Shown: positions 21,380-32,329 of the stretch, in pieces
Layout: each line of letters opens with the position of its first letter
Position numbering within the stretch: position 1 is the stretch's first letter
DNA from: Plantago ovata
Lineage: Eukaryota > Streptophyta > Magnoliopsida > Lamiales > Plantaginaceae
Assembly: GCA_028274465.1 (NCBI GenBank)
Contig: CM051456.1
Span: forward strand, 61,552,753-61,616,752
Reading direction: 5' to 3'
DNA: 64,000 nt
The notes under the pieces: model-generated
Databases searched by the model: none
Seen by the model: only the letters and a program-made list of their open reading frames with translations
Told to the model about the DNA's origin: nothing
Translations under genes and position numbers: made by a program

Positions 21380-23482
21380 TGTAAGAAAATATGGTCAGAG
21401 TTACCCCTAGGGTACGCTGCGGAATTTCAAAAATTTTCTTAACATACAGGTTAATTGATTATGTATATGCCGTATATATTTAAACACGTCAATTAGAAGA
21501 CTAACCTTACTTCTAAAGCATCTTCCAAGTCTTCGTAATAATCCGGTGTATCTTCTCCTTCGTCGAAGTCGAAGATATCTGCAATACTTTGATTATATGC
21601 AATACAATAAAAGTTAGTTTCCAGCTCCTAGAACATCAACCTTGGTATCCACGGATGAACAGCCTATCGGAAGAATGCTAGGATATTCTTTGTGTGACCA
21701 AGAAGATGGGGCGGCGATTCCTCCGGTAGGTGGCGCGCGCGTGTGGCTTATAGAGGAGGGGAGAGCTTTTATTTTCTCTAAGAAAACTGGGTAGAATAAT
21801 TCTCTAAAAATTTGATTCTTCAACTGTGTGAAAATCTATGTCTAAAGCTCTCTAATAGTCTACTATATATAGTAGTCAATAGAAGCCTAAAGCATAAGCA
21901 ATTAGACTTCATAAAGTAATAAGAATCTAATTCTTATCGCACTAGGAAACCAATTTCAAGTCTAGATTCATTCCCAATCAAATTAAAACTCAATCAGGAA
22001 AATCTAACTTATCCCTTAGACTTCTAATAGAGGAAGGAGTCGAACTCCTTCCCCTACTCCATCTCGCGCGCGCGCGTGTCCTAAGGGTGATAGGTGGGTC
22101 TCGATTTTGGGACCCACTTATAGTTCTAAGACAATTCAAACTCCAAGTAGATTTTGCCCATGTGCATATGTTAATTCTAAATTAACATATCATTTCAAAT
22201 CAAACCTCCATTATATTTCTAAAATATAATCTTTAATTGTATTTACATAAAATACAATTAATTAGCCAATTCAATTAATAATTCCAAATCATTAATTGAG
22301 CCACCAAATATTATAATTAATTCCAAATCAATTATAATCCATCAGTCACAATTAATTCCAAATTAATTGCGATTCCATCTTCAAGGATATTCTAATAGGC
22401 TGAATCACCACATAGTGTGACCCATAGGGCCTCATCGTATTAAGCAAGTCCTAGACGAGGCAACATGGAATTCCTAGACGGTTCCATTTGCAATATTAAT
22501 ACATGAGGACGTTTGAGAGGTTTCTCAAAGCTAACCCTTTCGTTGCAAAGTCTGTTGCGCTCAACGCGGCGATGGTAACGTCCCTTCATCTGACTTGCTC
22601 GAATGTATCTAGGATCGATGAAGTGTCTATCCCAATAATACATCCACGGGCGTCTTCAGTGAGTTGCATGGTGAATCCAATATCTATTATGACCATCATA
22701 ATAATATTGATACGCTGGCCAGCGGTTTTACCATCACAACTATGAACGACTATGAGCAGTGCTCTCCTGTGCTACACTTGAGAGATGAATCCTTCACAGA
22801 ATCACTTATCATCCCCATTTGTATGTAGCCATAATCCTGGATCGTGTCTTAGGTCAACTGCTTATTCAGAGCTGACATCGACGGGTCCACCAAGGATATG
22901 GGGCAACAAATGTGATGATAAAGTCCTGTAAGTCCAAAGGACGACTGGCATCACTTCGACAACTCACCGGTTCCCATAGACACTTCGGTGTAGAGTATAC
23001 ATCGATGGGAGTGTCCGGTGGGTACTTCCATTGTTCGATAAAGCTTCTTCGAACAACTATGCGCAGTTATGGGAACGTTTCTCGATTGTCCAACAATTCG
23101 TTCCGTGGCCGTGGGATCGGCTCACACTTGCTCCAACAAGTATAACCTCCACGCATACTAGTCTTGTCTGGTTCATTCAGACCCCTACATCCGAGATGAA
23201 CCTCGACTAGGGAGAGTTTGGGATAGATGATAACTCACATAGCTCCCACTATCTGTGTGATTGGTCATCAATCCGAGGGGACATGTTTAATATCAATACA
23301 GACAGTAATAGAGATATGACATGCTGCATGGCCGGTGTAATATAAATATGAAAGCGATACTCAATAGTAAAATGCAACAAACATATATTATATTACGTTG
23401 ACCTGTGTAATAGTACATATATGCCCTCTATAAGGGCACCATGCCCTTAGTAAGGATTGTCTCTAGGACATATACACTATCA
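21380..23482 (-). repeat. 5' LTR of element B
   Basis: It is 2103 bp, TGTAAGAAAA...CACTATCA, nearly identical to the split copy at 9581-15724. It contains the expression signals of the element. The (CG)n run lies near 22063-22078. No gene lies in it. Confidence 0.95.
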
Positions 23483-26025
23483 ATTACTGCACTCGTAACT
23501 TCCTCTTCCTGATTGATTTTGTGGGGATCAGCCACCACGGGTACAAAGGAACCCTTGAGCATCATAGTTTGTTCAGCTGCAGAGGCACTCTTGAATTTAT
23601 CTTATATATTCTCTTTGATTAGAGCAATCAGACTGGAGCTCATGAGCTGAGAATATGTCAACTCTTCTGGAAGTATGGAATGCACAAACGTCTCAAGTCT
23701 CAGCAAAGAAAGTCTATTTTTCTCGTTGGGCAGATGAAGGTGAAGATCGGAGAAATCTATCCTTCTGTACCTTTGCCAGTTGCTGACAAATTCAGCAACT
23801 CTGGTCAAGGTAGTTCTCTTGAAGTTTGAGTAAAGTTCCTCTGAACTTACTTCCAAATCTTCCGTGATGTGAACCACTTCAGTGGTCTCCTTTTGAGCCT
23901 GAGAAAAAGAATAAAATTAAGTTCAGGAAGGTTTTGGAAAATAGTTTTTAGAGTCTAAAACTGGAACATGATTTACCTGCTAAAGTTCAGCAAGCTCATG
24001 TTGCACACTTTGGTGTCCTGGCACTATTTCCATTGCTTCAGGAGCTTGAGAAGCATCCTTGAATTGTTCATCCTGAAATAATTTTAAGTTAGATACAAGT
24101 ACTAAGTTTTCAAACTTACTTGATTTGCCAAAAACTTCATCTACCTGCTGAACAGGAGTTGTGGATTCTGGTGCAGAAGTTTCAATAATCTTCTGACTTG
24201 TATCTTGAGAAGTCTGTAAGGAAATAATTATATCAGCAAAAGATAGAGTTTCAGATAGTGAAGTTTTGCTTATGTCTGAGTTAACTACCTGCTGAAGAAG
24301 GGCAGGTGATGACTTAGTCCTTTCAACAATGACAACATCTTCATTATCTGGGACTTGTTCTTCAGTAGAATTCTTTTCTTGCTCTATTTGAGAAGGCTGT
24401 GCAGATTGAACAATCTCCCTTGTCTCTGAAATGACAAGTTGAGCAGAGACATCTTGACCTTTAAGTTCACTGCTAGTCATGAACACATCTATTGACTTGT
24501 TGGAGTTGTCATCAATCGCCAAATCCATTTGCTGGCTTAGTTCTATCAGCACCAGCTGAACTTTGTCAATGGATGTTTTTGGTGAACTAGGTTCAATATG
24601 CTCAGCATCACGAGATGCGTCGTCGAATAGTGTCTCTTGTGGTATTTCAGCAACCTGTGGGACTTGAACCATTGCAGTCTCAGCAACTGGTTCTTCAGCA
24701 ATTACAGTTTCAGTAACTGCAGTTTCATCAACTTGATGAGTTGCTTGTTGAGCAACCATCTTTTCAGCAGCATCAACAAGTGCCGCGTTTCTCAGATCAG
24801 CAGCAATATCACTTGCTGGTTCCAGAGTGTGGTCATCTAGATTATCTACAATGTAGATATCTGAGATTGGGGCAGGAATTTCATTTCCACTGCCTTGTTG
24901 TCTTATCTCAGTAGATGTATCAACGTTGAGTTGATTGTTGAAGGCTTCTGCAAACACTTCAACATTGCTGAAGGCTTCTGCAAACACTTCAACAACATCT
25001 ACTGGAGTGGCTTGTGTTTCAGCAACTCATGGAGCATCATCCGAAAGATCATGGACAATTGGAATGGACTTACGAGCCAATGTTTTCTTTCTTGGGTGAG
25101 TCTTTGTCCGTTTCTTCTTAGGGATGGGGTCAGCTGATGACGCTGCAGTTTGAGTGTCATCATCAGCTTCGTCTTTTTCTTCTTAGATTTTTCCAGTTTC
25201 TCTCCAGCAGCAGCATCTGCAGCAGTTGCATTTTCAGCAACGGCTGTTGTACACTTACCTTATTGATCACCATCTGCAGCAATTGCATTCATGGACTGAT
25301 TTTCAGTCTCAACAACATTTGCAGCTGTTGGATGCCTGTCTTGCTGACTAACACTTGCAACATCTGCAGCTGTTGTCTTCTTTGACTTCTTGTCAGCAAG
25401 CTTAGGTCCATTTTGCTTGTAGAAGGCTCTTCCCACATTGCATACCGATTTCTTAATCGGCAATGGGTTTCTCAGCTGAATCCTGAAGTGTTCAAGGATA
25501 TAGCATATTTTTAGTCCATACATGACTGGGAAGGTAGGTGAGACTTTCTTGTCTTCAACCTTTACCTTAAATTTAGTAACACAATCAACAAGTCGGTTGA
25601 AACTGTACTTAGCCCAGTTGAGCTGAGTTTTGTTCTCATGTATATGCATCAGCAATGGCCACCTTCTCAAGCCTACTTGGTCGATTCCTCCAACATGGGA
25701 GTCTAAGACTTTGATGAGCAGCAGAGCTATTAGACCAAGTGAATGGCAGAGATGCTTCCTTTTTACGTGCTTTGTCCAAGTCACGGGAGCAATCTCACCT
25801 TTATTCATTCTTTCATTTCTGACATCACTGTAGAAGGCTTCTATCTCTTCATCAGTAGCAGTGATGTCATCTTCAGTTCCAGTGGTTGGAATCTGAAAGA
25901 TGTTGGCTAAATCAATCCATTCCAGGATGATTTGCACACCATGAACTATGGTAGAAATCACTTTTTCAGTGACTCCTTGTCCATCAGTTAGAGTTTGGAT
26001 TTCTGCATTGTTGTAGAATTCCATG
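23483..26025 (-). pseudogene. Central part of Copia ORF3
   Basis: The open stretches 26025-25260, 24987-23980 and 23877-23602 continue ORF3. The first has an ordered part (EFYNNAEIQTLTDGQG, HSLGLIALLLIKVLDSHVGG, RLVDCV) that resembles the 'putative plant transposon protein' domain seen in plant retroelement ORFs; this is recognised from pattern only. The rest is a low-complexity Ala/Glu/Val/Gln/Thr-rich tail. A stop (TAA) follows DGDQ at about 25260, 25259-24988 is frame-shifted, and a stop lies near 23599. Codons continue across the insertion of element B (…TSAV then MYKHLE). Three intron-like segments lie at 24214-24288, 24073-24144 and 23899-23976. Confidence 0.65.
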
Positions 26026-27429
26026 TGATGATGTCGTTTTTCACCAATTAAATTTGTTTTAAAGCCTAAGAACACTTATCACTACACAAACTAGAGTGCA
26101 ATGGCAAGTTGTCCCCGAGTGTCGTTCTCTCGGGACCTAACGTGGCTTTGCTTGAGGTTTTTGCAAGTAATTTCAGTCAACGAATTCAAATGTTTTGAGA
26201 ATCGTTTCCTTTGAACAATAGCAACGAGAAATCAGATTGCTGTAAACAAGCTTGGAAAACGGTTGGTGGTAGAAATCAAATACACATGCACGGGTTACGT
26301 ATATGCTCACAAGTTCAGTGCGTAGAACCTTCTATCAAGTCTGCTAAGCAACTCGTCTAGGCAAATTTAAGACACACATCATGAAAGATCACTATCAATA
26401 ATTTAGAGGTGCTTGTCACCAACACCATTTATCTAGCATGCTGCAAATCTCTAACATACAATCCTATAGCTTTCATTGACCAAGAGTTTGTCACTATAAT
26501 CAATTCGAATATATTTTATAGGCATCTAAGAATCATATGAAGGGATTTGCAGCAAGATTGAATCACAATCTCATGTAAGCATAAAGATAACCCATAGCAT
26601 GCATATTCTACATTCTACCACCAACACAAAAGATTTAGCTACTCATATTCATCAACATAGACATCAATTCATATGAATAATAATTGGAATACATCATATC
26701 AAACTACAAGACAAGAGAGTGATACAAGTTACCACCAAAGCTGTCACTAATCGGTGGAAATCAAAGAAAACCTCTCCGTAGATGATTACAAAGGATGAAT
26801 CCCAATCAAAACCTTGAATCCCAAGCTAAAATACAAAGAAATCTGAATATTCTCTGAGTTTTGGGGCTTAGGAGCTCTCCAAAACGAAGTTACAGTTCAA
26901 AAGATATTCAAAAAATGATCCAAGATCAGATCTAAGAAGGAAAATCCGAAAACGTAACCGCTGCCAAGCGGACCGCTTGGAGAAGCCAAGCGGAGCGCTT
27001 GGCAAGCGAAGCGCTTCGGGCACTCCAAGCGCTTCGCTTGGCTTCTGTGCCAAAGCTCCTGGAATTTGAAGCGGAGCGCTTCACTATTCCAGGCGCTTAG
27101 CTTGGCTCCTGGGCAGATTTTTGTTTTCAAACTCAATCTTTTTGCCCTCGCATGGCCCTCGGGTGCCTTGGACTCATCCTTCTCGATGCTTATTGATACT
27201 CAAACACTTACGAACAAGCCACGGAGATTGGGGAACTTCAACGGGGCCATCTTTTCCATAAAAAAGGCTCGTTTTTAGCTCCAAAAACGTCGTTTCGTAC
27301 CTAAGTGCCTGAAAATGCAGAAAACACAAAACGTGACACAATTCTACGAAACTAACCAAAAAACAAGGCTAGAAGATAGCAAAAGAAGGTGAAAAAGACA
27401 AGATGAACGCGTCAAAAATACGTTCATCA
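26026..27429 (-). repeat. Solo Gypsy LTR (C-type), TSD ccatg
   Basis: On the plus strand it starts TGATGATGTCG and ends CGTTCATCA. Perfect duplications ccatg lie at 26021-26025 and 27430-27434. It matches the 3' LTR of element G (58805-60192) and the partial LTR at 49696-50918. A palindromic block with CCAAGCGGACCGCTTGG-like units spans 26964-27115. Several open frames across it are not genes. Confidence 0.95.
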
Positions 27430-27772
27430 CCATGGCATCTAACATACTCACTTTCTTAGGGCGAGCAGTTATGAAGAAAAGAAGGCCTTGTTGATTTATC
27501 AAGTTTAGTGCCTCTTCATTTTCTTCATCTAAATCTTGTTCATAGAAGATTCTTATATACTTCTCTTTGGCAAATCCGCCCCATTGCACCATCTGTTCAC
27601 ATTTTGCAGTGTCAAGATATGCAGGCAGCATGGGTCTCTCCGTTATACGGTCGTTTTTCAACACAATTTTCACTGTGTTGGTTGTCGGAGTTACAACCGG
27701 AGTAGTGCTTTTCCCAGCACTATCAGCTTTCGATGACTTTGAGGTCTTGGAGGACTGTCTCTTTGGAGCCAT
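27430..27772 (-). pseudogene. N-terminus of Copia ORF3
   Basis: The frame starts MAPKRQSSKTSKSS, a basic Ser/Lys-rich leader. Then KIVLKNDRITERPMLPAY and MVQWGGFAKEKYIRIFYEQD lead into SMLDAM, where the solo LTR at 27429 interrupts. The next host codons at 26025 continue with EFYNNAE, so the pre-insertion ORF was open here. The start ATG lies about 970 bp downstream of the RNase H stop. Summing all pieces from 27772 to 2621 gives an ORF of about 5.3 kb, roughly 1,750 codons. Confidence 0.75.
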
Positions 27773-28743
27773 TTCTTATATAGCGGTAGAAATATACGAA
27801 AAAGATTACCTTGCTTTTTGACCGGAGGTACAGTGAATTCAGGACACAGGCTATAAAATTTGCAGAGAAAGGAAATGTGAGTTAAAGAATTTTCTCTCTC
27901 TCTAACTCTTTGTTTATATAGTATCTCTGGTGTGCAAGAAGCTCAAACGGTTTTGAGTTCTCAGCAAGGGTAAAACAGATATTCAACTGTGTTAGTGGAG
28001 CCTTTGCATTAAATGCGTAGTGGTCCACTAACAAAGACCGTCAGAGCACACTTTCTCTTTGTAATATTAACCGTCAAATCAAAAAATACTTTAAATCAAC
28101 GGCCACGATTGTATTTCATGTCATGATTAACAGCGAGTTTATATGTGCCACGATTAACGTCACAAATTGATTTTACCTTGATTCACGGGATTTGATCCTT
28201 TTTACCGCAGCGCTGATTGCTTGCTGAAGTAAATAAGAATCTTTTCAGTGAATTTGGACAAATTTGACTTTGGCACTTACCTTTTTAGATAACAAGCTTT
28301 GTATTTGCTGAAAGTTCCCCCTTAATCAAATATATCATATTTCTTTAAGTTAAAAGACATTTCTGAGTTCCCGTCTCAGTAAATTCTTTTTATCTTGAGA
28401 TATCCTTTGGTAAAATACGAGAAGTGTTTTTGCTCTTTTCTGAGTTCCCGTCTCAGGTTTTTCCTTTGATACTTGAATACCTGTTTCAGTATCTTTGATT
28501 GTCTGAATGCTCGTTTCAGCAATCCTTAAGGTTTTTCTCTTACTGAGTGCCCGTCTCAGCAAGTGATCAAGTTTCCTAACAAATACCCGTTTTGAAGGAA
28601 TTACTTGTTGAATGCCTGTTTCAGCAATCATGTAGTGAACTATCATTTCTTTTAGGGAAAATTAGTGGAAGGAGCTTTATACAAGTAAGCATACTTTGGC
28701 TTGCTGAATGCCTGTCTCAGCAATCTTCCAATTGTATCCCTTA
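27773..28743 (-). other. Spacer between pol and ORF3 of the SIRE-type Copia
   Basis: No coding frame is recognisable; the open frame at 28646-28350 translates the small repeats. It contains seven hairpin-like repeats (28363-28723) and an AT-rich stretch before ORF3. It may hold the signal for expressing ORF3, but I see no clear promoter. Confidence 0.7.
28363..28723. repeat. Seven short inverted-repeat units CTGARTnCCYGTYTCAG
   Basis: Copies start near 28363, 28440, 28472, 28503, 28543, 28608 and 28703, for example CTGAGTTCCCGTCTCAG and CTGAATGCCTGTCTCAG. Each can form a 4-7 bp stem (CTGAG/CTCAG, or TTGCTGA/TCAGCAA when the flanks are used). Spacing is irregular at 30-95 bp. Confidence 0.75.
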
Positions 28744-29214
28744 CTATTGAGGTAATTCAATCAATCCAAGGTTATACCTTAGCATTGCGAATCTATTATC
28801 TGGTAGGGGCTTGGTAAAGATGTCAGCAAGTTGATCATCGGTACCTACTTTCACAACCTCAATGTCTCCTTTTTCCACATGATCTGTAATGAAATGATGT
28901 CTAATATCATTGTGCTTTGTCCTTGAGTGGAACTTAGGATTTTGCGTGATAGCAATAGAACTTGTATTATCACAAAAGATTGGTGTTTTCTTTGCAGAAA
29001 TACCATAATCTCTTAATTCTTGCTGAATCCATAGGATTTGAGCTGTGCAACAACCAGCCGCAATGTACTCAGATTCAGTAGATGAATTGGCAACACAGGT
29101 TTGCTTCTTGCTGAACCATGATATTAATCTAGTACCTAGAAACTGACAAGTTCCAGAAGTACTTTTTCTATCAAGAGTTGATCCTCTATGATCAGCATCA
29201 GAATAACCAACCAA
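28744..29214 (-). pseudogene. SIRE-type Copia RNase H domain
   Basis: The 156-residue frame has the Copia RNase H signature: GYSDADHRGSTLDRKSTSG, SSTESEYIAA, IFCDNTSSIAI, RTKHNDIRHHFI and LADIFTKPL, ending LIELPQ-stop. It overlaps the RT frame (29136-30134) in another phase. The true junction is a frameshift near 29210-29270, because the RT frame loses homology around SMLDYG. Confidence 0.92.
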
Positions 29215-30503
29215 TTAATGTCCATAATCTTTAGGATACCATAATCCAACATTGACTGTACCTTTGCAAATTTCAGTATCTTAAGTGCCTTTTTGTAGTG
29301 TGATTCTCTTGGATCAGATTGGAATCTTGCACACACACAAACATCATACTGAATGTCAGGTCTACTTGCTGTAAAATAGAACAAGGAACCAATGAGCTTC
29401 CTATACTTGTGTTTTTCAACACATTTATCTTCTTTAGTATAGCCCAATTTGGTACCAACACTCATAGGGATCTTTTCAGGTTTTTCTTCCTCTTTGATCC
29501 TAATCTTTATGAGCATTTCTTTCGCATACTTTGCTTGATTTATGAATATTCCATCCTTGAGTTGCTTGACTTGTAATCCTAGGAAATAATTCAATTTTCC
29601 CATCATACTCATTTCAAACTTGTTTGTCATGAGTTTGGCAAAATAATCACAAAGTTGCTTGTCCTTAGATCCAAATATTATGTCATCCACATAAATCTGA
29701 ACTAAGAATATTTTACCATCATGGTTCATGGTAAACAAAGTTTTGTCAACTTCACCTTTCTTGAAATCATTATCCAGCAAAAACTTAGCTAAGGTATCAT
29801 ACCAAGCTCTTGGTGCTTGCTTTAGACCATATACAGCTTTCTGAAGCTTGTATACCATCTTGGTTTCTGAGGGAAGTTCAAAGCCAGGGGGTTGTTCCAA
29901 GTAGAATTCTTCAGCAAGTTCACCATTTAAGAATGCACTTTTAACATCCATTTGATAAACAATGAAGTCATTGTGTGCAGCAAAGGCCAAGAAAAGTCTA
30001 ATTGCATCCAATCTTGCAACTGGTGCATAAGACTCATCATAGTCCAATCCTTCAGTATGACAGTAACCTTGAGCAACTAAACGTGCTTTATTCCTTGTTA
30101 CTTCACCAGACTCTCTCAGCTTGTTTCTGAACACCCACTTTGTACCAATTGCTTTCTTCCCTTCAGCAAGGGGTACAAGTTTCTAGACTTTGTTCCTTTC
30201 AAATTGATCTAGTTATTCTTGCATTGCCTTGATCCATTCAGAATGCTTTAAAGCTTCTTCTATGGTCTTGTTCAATTTCTGAAACAAAGCAAGAGAACAA
30301 AGCTTCTACTTCTACGACATTTGCTTCTTCAGCAAGTCCATGAGTAGTAGATACTTTGGATCTAGTCACTTGGAGTTTGTCAATATCACCAATCATATCC
30401 GTAGAGGGATGATCTCTAATCCATTTATTAACAGGTTTTCTGCTCTTTGGATCTGGATAAGTTTGCTCATCTGTATGTGACTCTTCAGCATGTACATGTT
30501 CAG
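29136..30503 (-). pseudogene. SIRE-type Copia reverse transcriptase
   Basis: The open frame 30134-29136 carries Copia RT motifs: NKARLVAQGY, DYDESYAPVARLDAIR, MDVKSAFLNGEL, LKQAPRAWYD and the catalytic IYVDDIIFGS around residue 145, followed by RYRKLIGSLFYFTASRPDI. The N-terminal part (30503-30135) is recognisable (RDHPSTDMIGD, KHSEWIKAMQE) but has stops and frame changes near 30206 and 30270. The Gypsy element at 30504-37191 cuts it from the integrase. The last ~60 residues of the open frame are out of phase. Confidence 0.92.
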
Positions 30504-32183
30504 TGATGAATGTGTATTTTACACTTTCATTTAAGTCTTTTTCACCTATTTTAGCTATCCACTATGTTAATTTAGCAATACTTTAGTGCATTTTATTAGA
30601 ATAGTGTCACGTTTCCCTTTAGTCTTTATTTTACAGGTTTTGGTTGAAAAACGAGGATTTCCGGGCAAATATATTGAAGTAGACAAGGAATTGGTGTTCC
30701 AGAAGCCCAATTGGAGTATCTGAAGGTTTCCGGATAGGATTTGAAGTCTAGGGGTCGAATCTGGAGGTTAGAAGGCCACTAGAAGTCAGAAACCGAGTCC
30801 AAAAAGGGAAAGAAATCCAAAAACGCGTCGAAAACGCGTATCTGGCCGAGTTTTACTCCCGGGCGAATCGCCCGGGATGTGGGGCGAATCGCCCCACACC
30901 AGGCGAATCGCCCGGTGTGTGGGGCCCTTCGCCCCACACAATTCGTAGCCTATTTATAGTTGCTCAGTTTTTCTCCGTTTTTCATACTTTTCCAGACCTT
31001 TTCTCTCACCTTTCTCTGTAGTTTTAGGTAGGAACTTCCCAGAGCCTGTTCTGGGGGTTCGTAGCTTAGGAGATACTTTTTCTTAGAAGTTTGGAGCTTG
31101 TAAGATCGCGATTCTTCGGAGATTGACAACCTTCGGTAACATTGTATCTTACAGTTTTTCTACTTATTTTTATATATCTTTCAACATGTTTTCTTCTATG
31201 ATTTCTGTTGATTGCATGACAACTATGAGTAGCTAAACTTCTCGTTGGTGATAGTATGTGAATTCTTAGGGAAGGGTTATAATTGTTGGGCAAAGCTTTA
31301 CTTCGTCGAGGCAAGTAAGACAATCAGGCGACCTATTTCATGAGATTCCATTGGAGCTCTAGCTTCGAGTGGACGGAAAGAAGGAACTAGAAAGAAAGAG
31401 AAAGATCGGGCATTTGGTCAAAGCAAAGAAAGAAGGGGTCATTGGAAGCACCTATCGCGCGGGGCGACTTCTCTTTTGATCTATCACGGATCGCCTTGTT
31501 AGGGGTCTAATGCCAAGGTCGACGACGGAAGCTCGGGACGGAGCCGTATGAGGCGGGAGATTGGAACAAGTCTGGATAGACCCTATCGAAGCCCCTCCCA
31601 TTCCATTTAGGGAGCCTCATCTGAAAAAATGGGCGCCCTCCTTTTAAATCTGACAAAAAAGGGACAAAACCTTACGGTGTCATATTTCTCTTGGTTGGTG
31701 ATCTCCATGCTAATGGCTATATCGCGCATTATACTCTGAGTTATTGCTTTATTTCCTTGATCTATCTAAATCTCTATCTTCGCATTGTTGATTAATTATT
31801 GCACACAATTGGACAATTCATTGGTCTTTGACCTATCTAAATCTATATCTTCGTAGTGTTTGATATTTACAACTGGACAATTCATTGATCAAAGATCTCC
31901 ATGCAAAACCGAGGAATTTATGCATGATTATTAACCCGTTATGCTTTGAAGGACCATACTATCACCAATCTCCAGTATCTGTTAAGAAAAACCTTTGCTA
32001 AACCGTCTTTTGTTTTTATATTCACAAGTTAAATTAGATAAAGCTAGTTATAGTGCTTAGAGATCGACACTCGAGGTTATTCTACTGCTACACTACGGTT
32101 TTCGTTGGAGTCGTGAATTGCCTTTGGCTAAATAACAAATTTATTTGATTTTCGTTGGAACACGACATCCAACGCGTTCATCA
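30504..32183 (+). repeat. 5' LTR of element A with organelle-like insert
   Basis: It begins TGATGAATGTG and ends CGCGTTCATCA. Without the 421-bp insert at 31286-31706 it is 1259 bp, almost exactly the 1258 bp of the 3' LTR. A GC palindrome block (30857-30940, GGGCGAATCGCCC units) directly precedes a TATA-like tatttata (30951-30958). Confidence 0.95.
31286..31706. other. Probable mitochondrial DNA insertion (NUMT) inside the 5' LTR
   Basis: This segment is absent from the 3' LTR and from all other A-type LTRs in the window. Its composition is unlike the flanks (balanced GC, purine-rich runs such as aaagaaagagaaagatcggg). The string gacggagccgtatgaggcg resembles the 5' strand of group II intron domain V, common in plant mitochondria; the 3' strand is not present. 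No target duplication is evident. Mitochondrial origin is my inference from style. A chloroplast or other origin is possible. Confidence 0.5.
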
Positions 32184-32186
32184 AAT

Positions 32187-32204
32187 TGGCGCCGCTGCCG
32201 GGGA
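32187..32204 (+). promoter_or_regulatory. tRNA-Asp primer binding site of element A
   Basis: TGGCGCCGCTGCCGGGGA lies three bases after the 5' LTR. It matches the complement of plant tRNA-Asp(GTC) 3' end with one difference, the primer of Athila/Tat-type Gypsy elements. Confidence 0.88.
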
Positions 32205-32329
32205 CTATACTTCTTTTTTCTGTTTAATTTGTTTATATTTTCAGTATTCAATTCCTAGTTCTAGTAGTTTTTAGTTTTCCTATTTATTCTCTCTCTGATA
32301 TTGCTTTCCTAGTTTGTTACAGATAGTGT

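Larger units (their letters stand above)
9581..23482 (-). mobile_element. Second Ty1/Copia retrotransposon (element B) inserted in ORF3 of the first
   Basis: It reads right to left: 5' LTR 21380-23482, primer site 21364-21378, leader, gag, PR, INT, RT, RNase H, polypurine tract and 3' LTR 9581-15724. Termini are TG...CA. The flanks are attgc (9576-9580) and attac (23483-23487), a 5-bp duplication with one mismatch. The 3' LTR carries a LINE; after removing it and its 9-bp duplication, both LTRs are exactly 2103 bp, which confirms the borders. Pol is one frame broken by several stops, so the element is dead. The lineage within Copia is unresolved (TAR/Tork-like on impression only). Confidence 0.93.

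Noticed and set aside
28350-28646. 98-residue frame in the pol-ORF3 spacer
   Set aside because: It translates the repeats (TETGIQ-like) and has no homology context; the stop structure differs between repeats.
28363-28723. CRISPR-like array of short repeats
   Set aside because: Units are imperfect, spacing is irregular and the setting is a plant retrotransposon.
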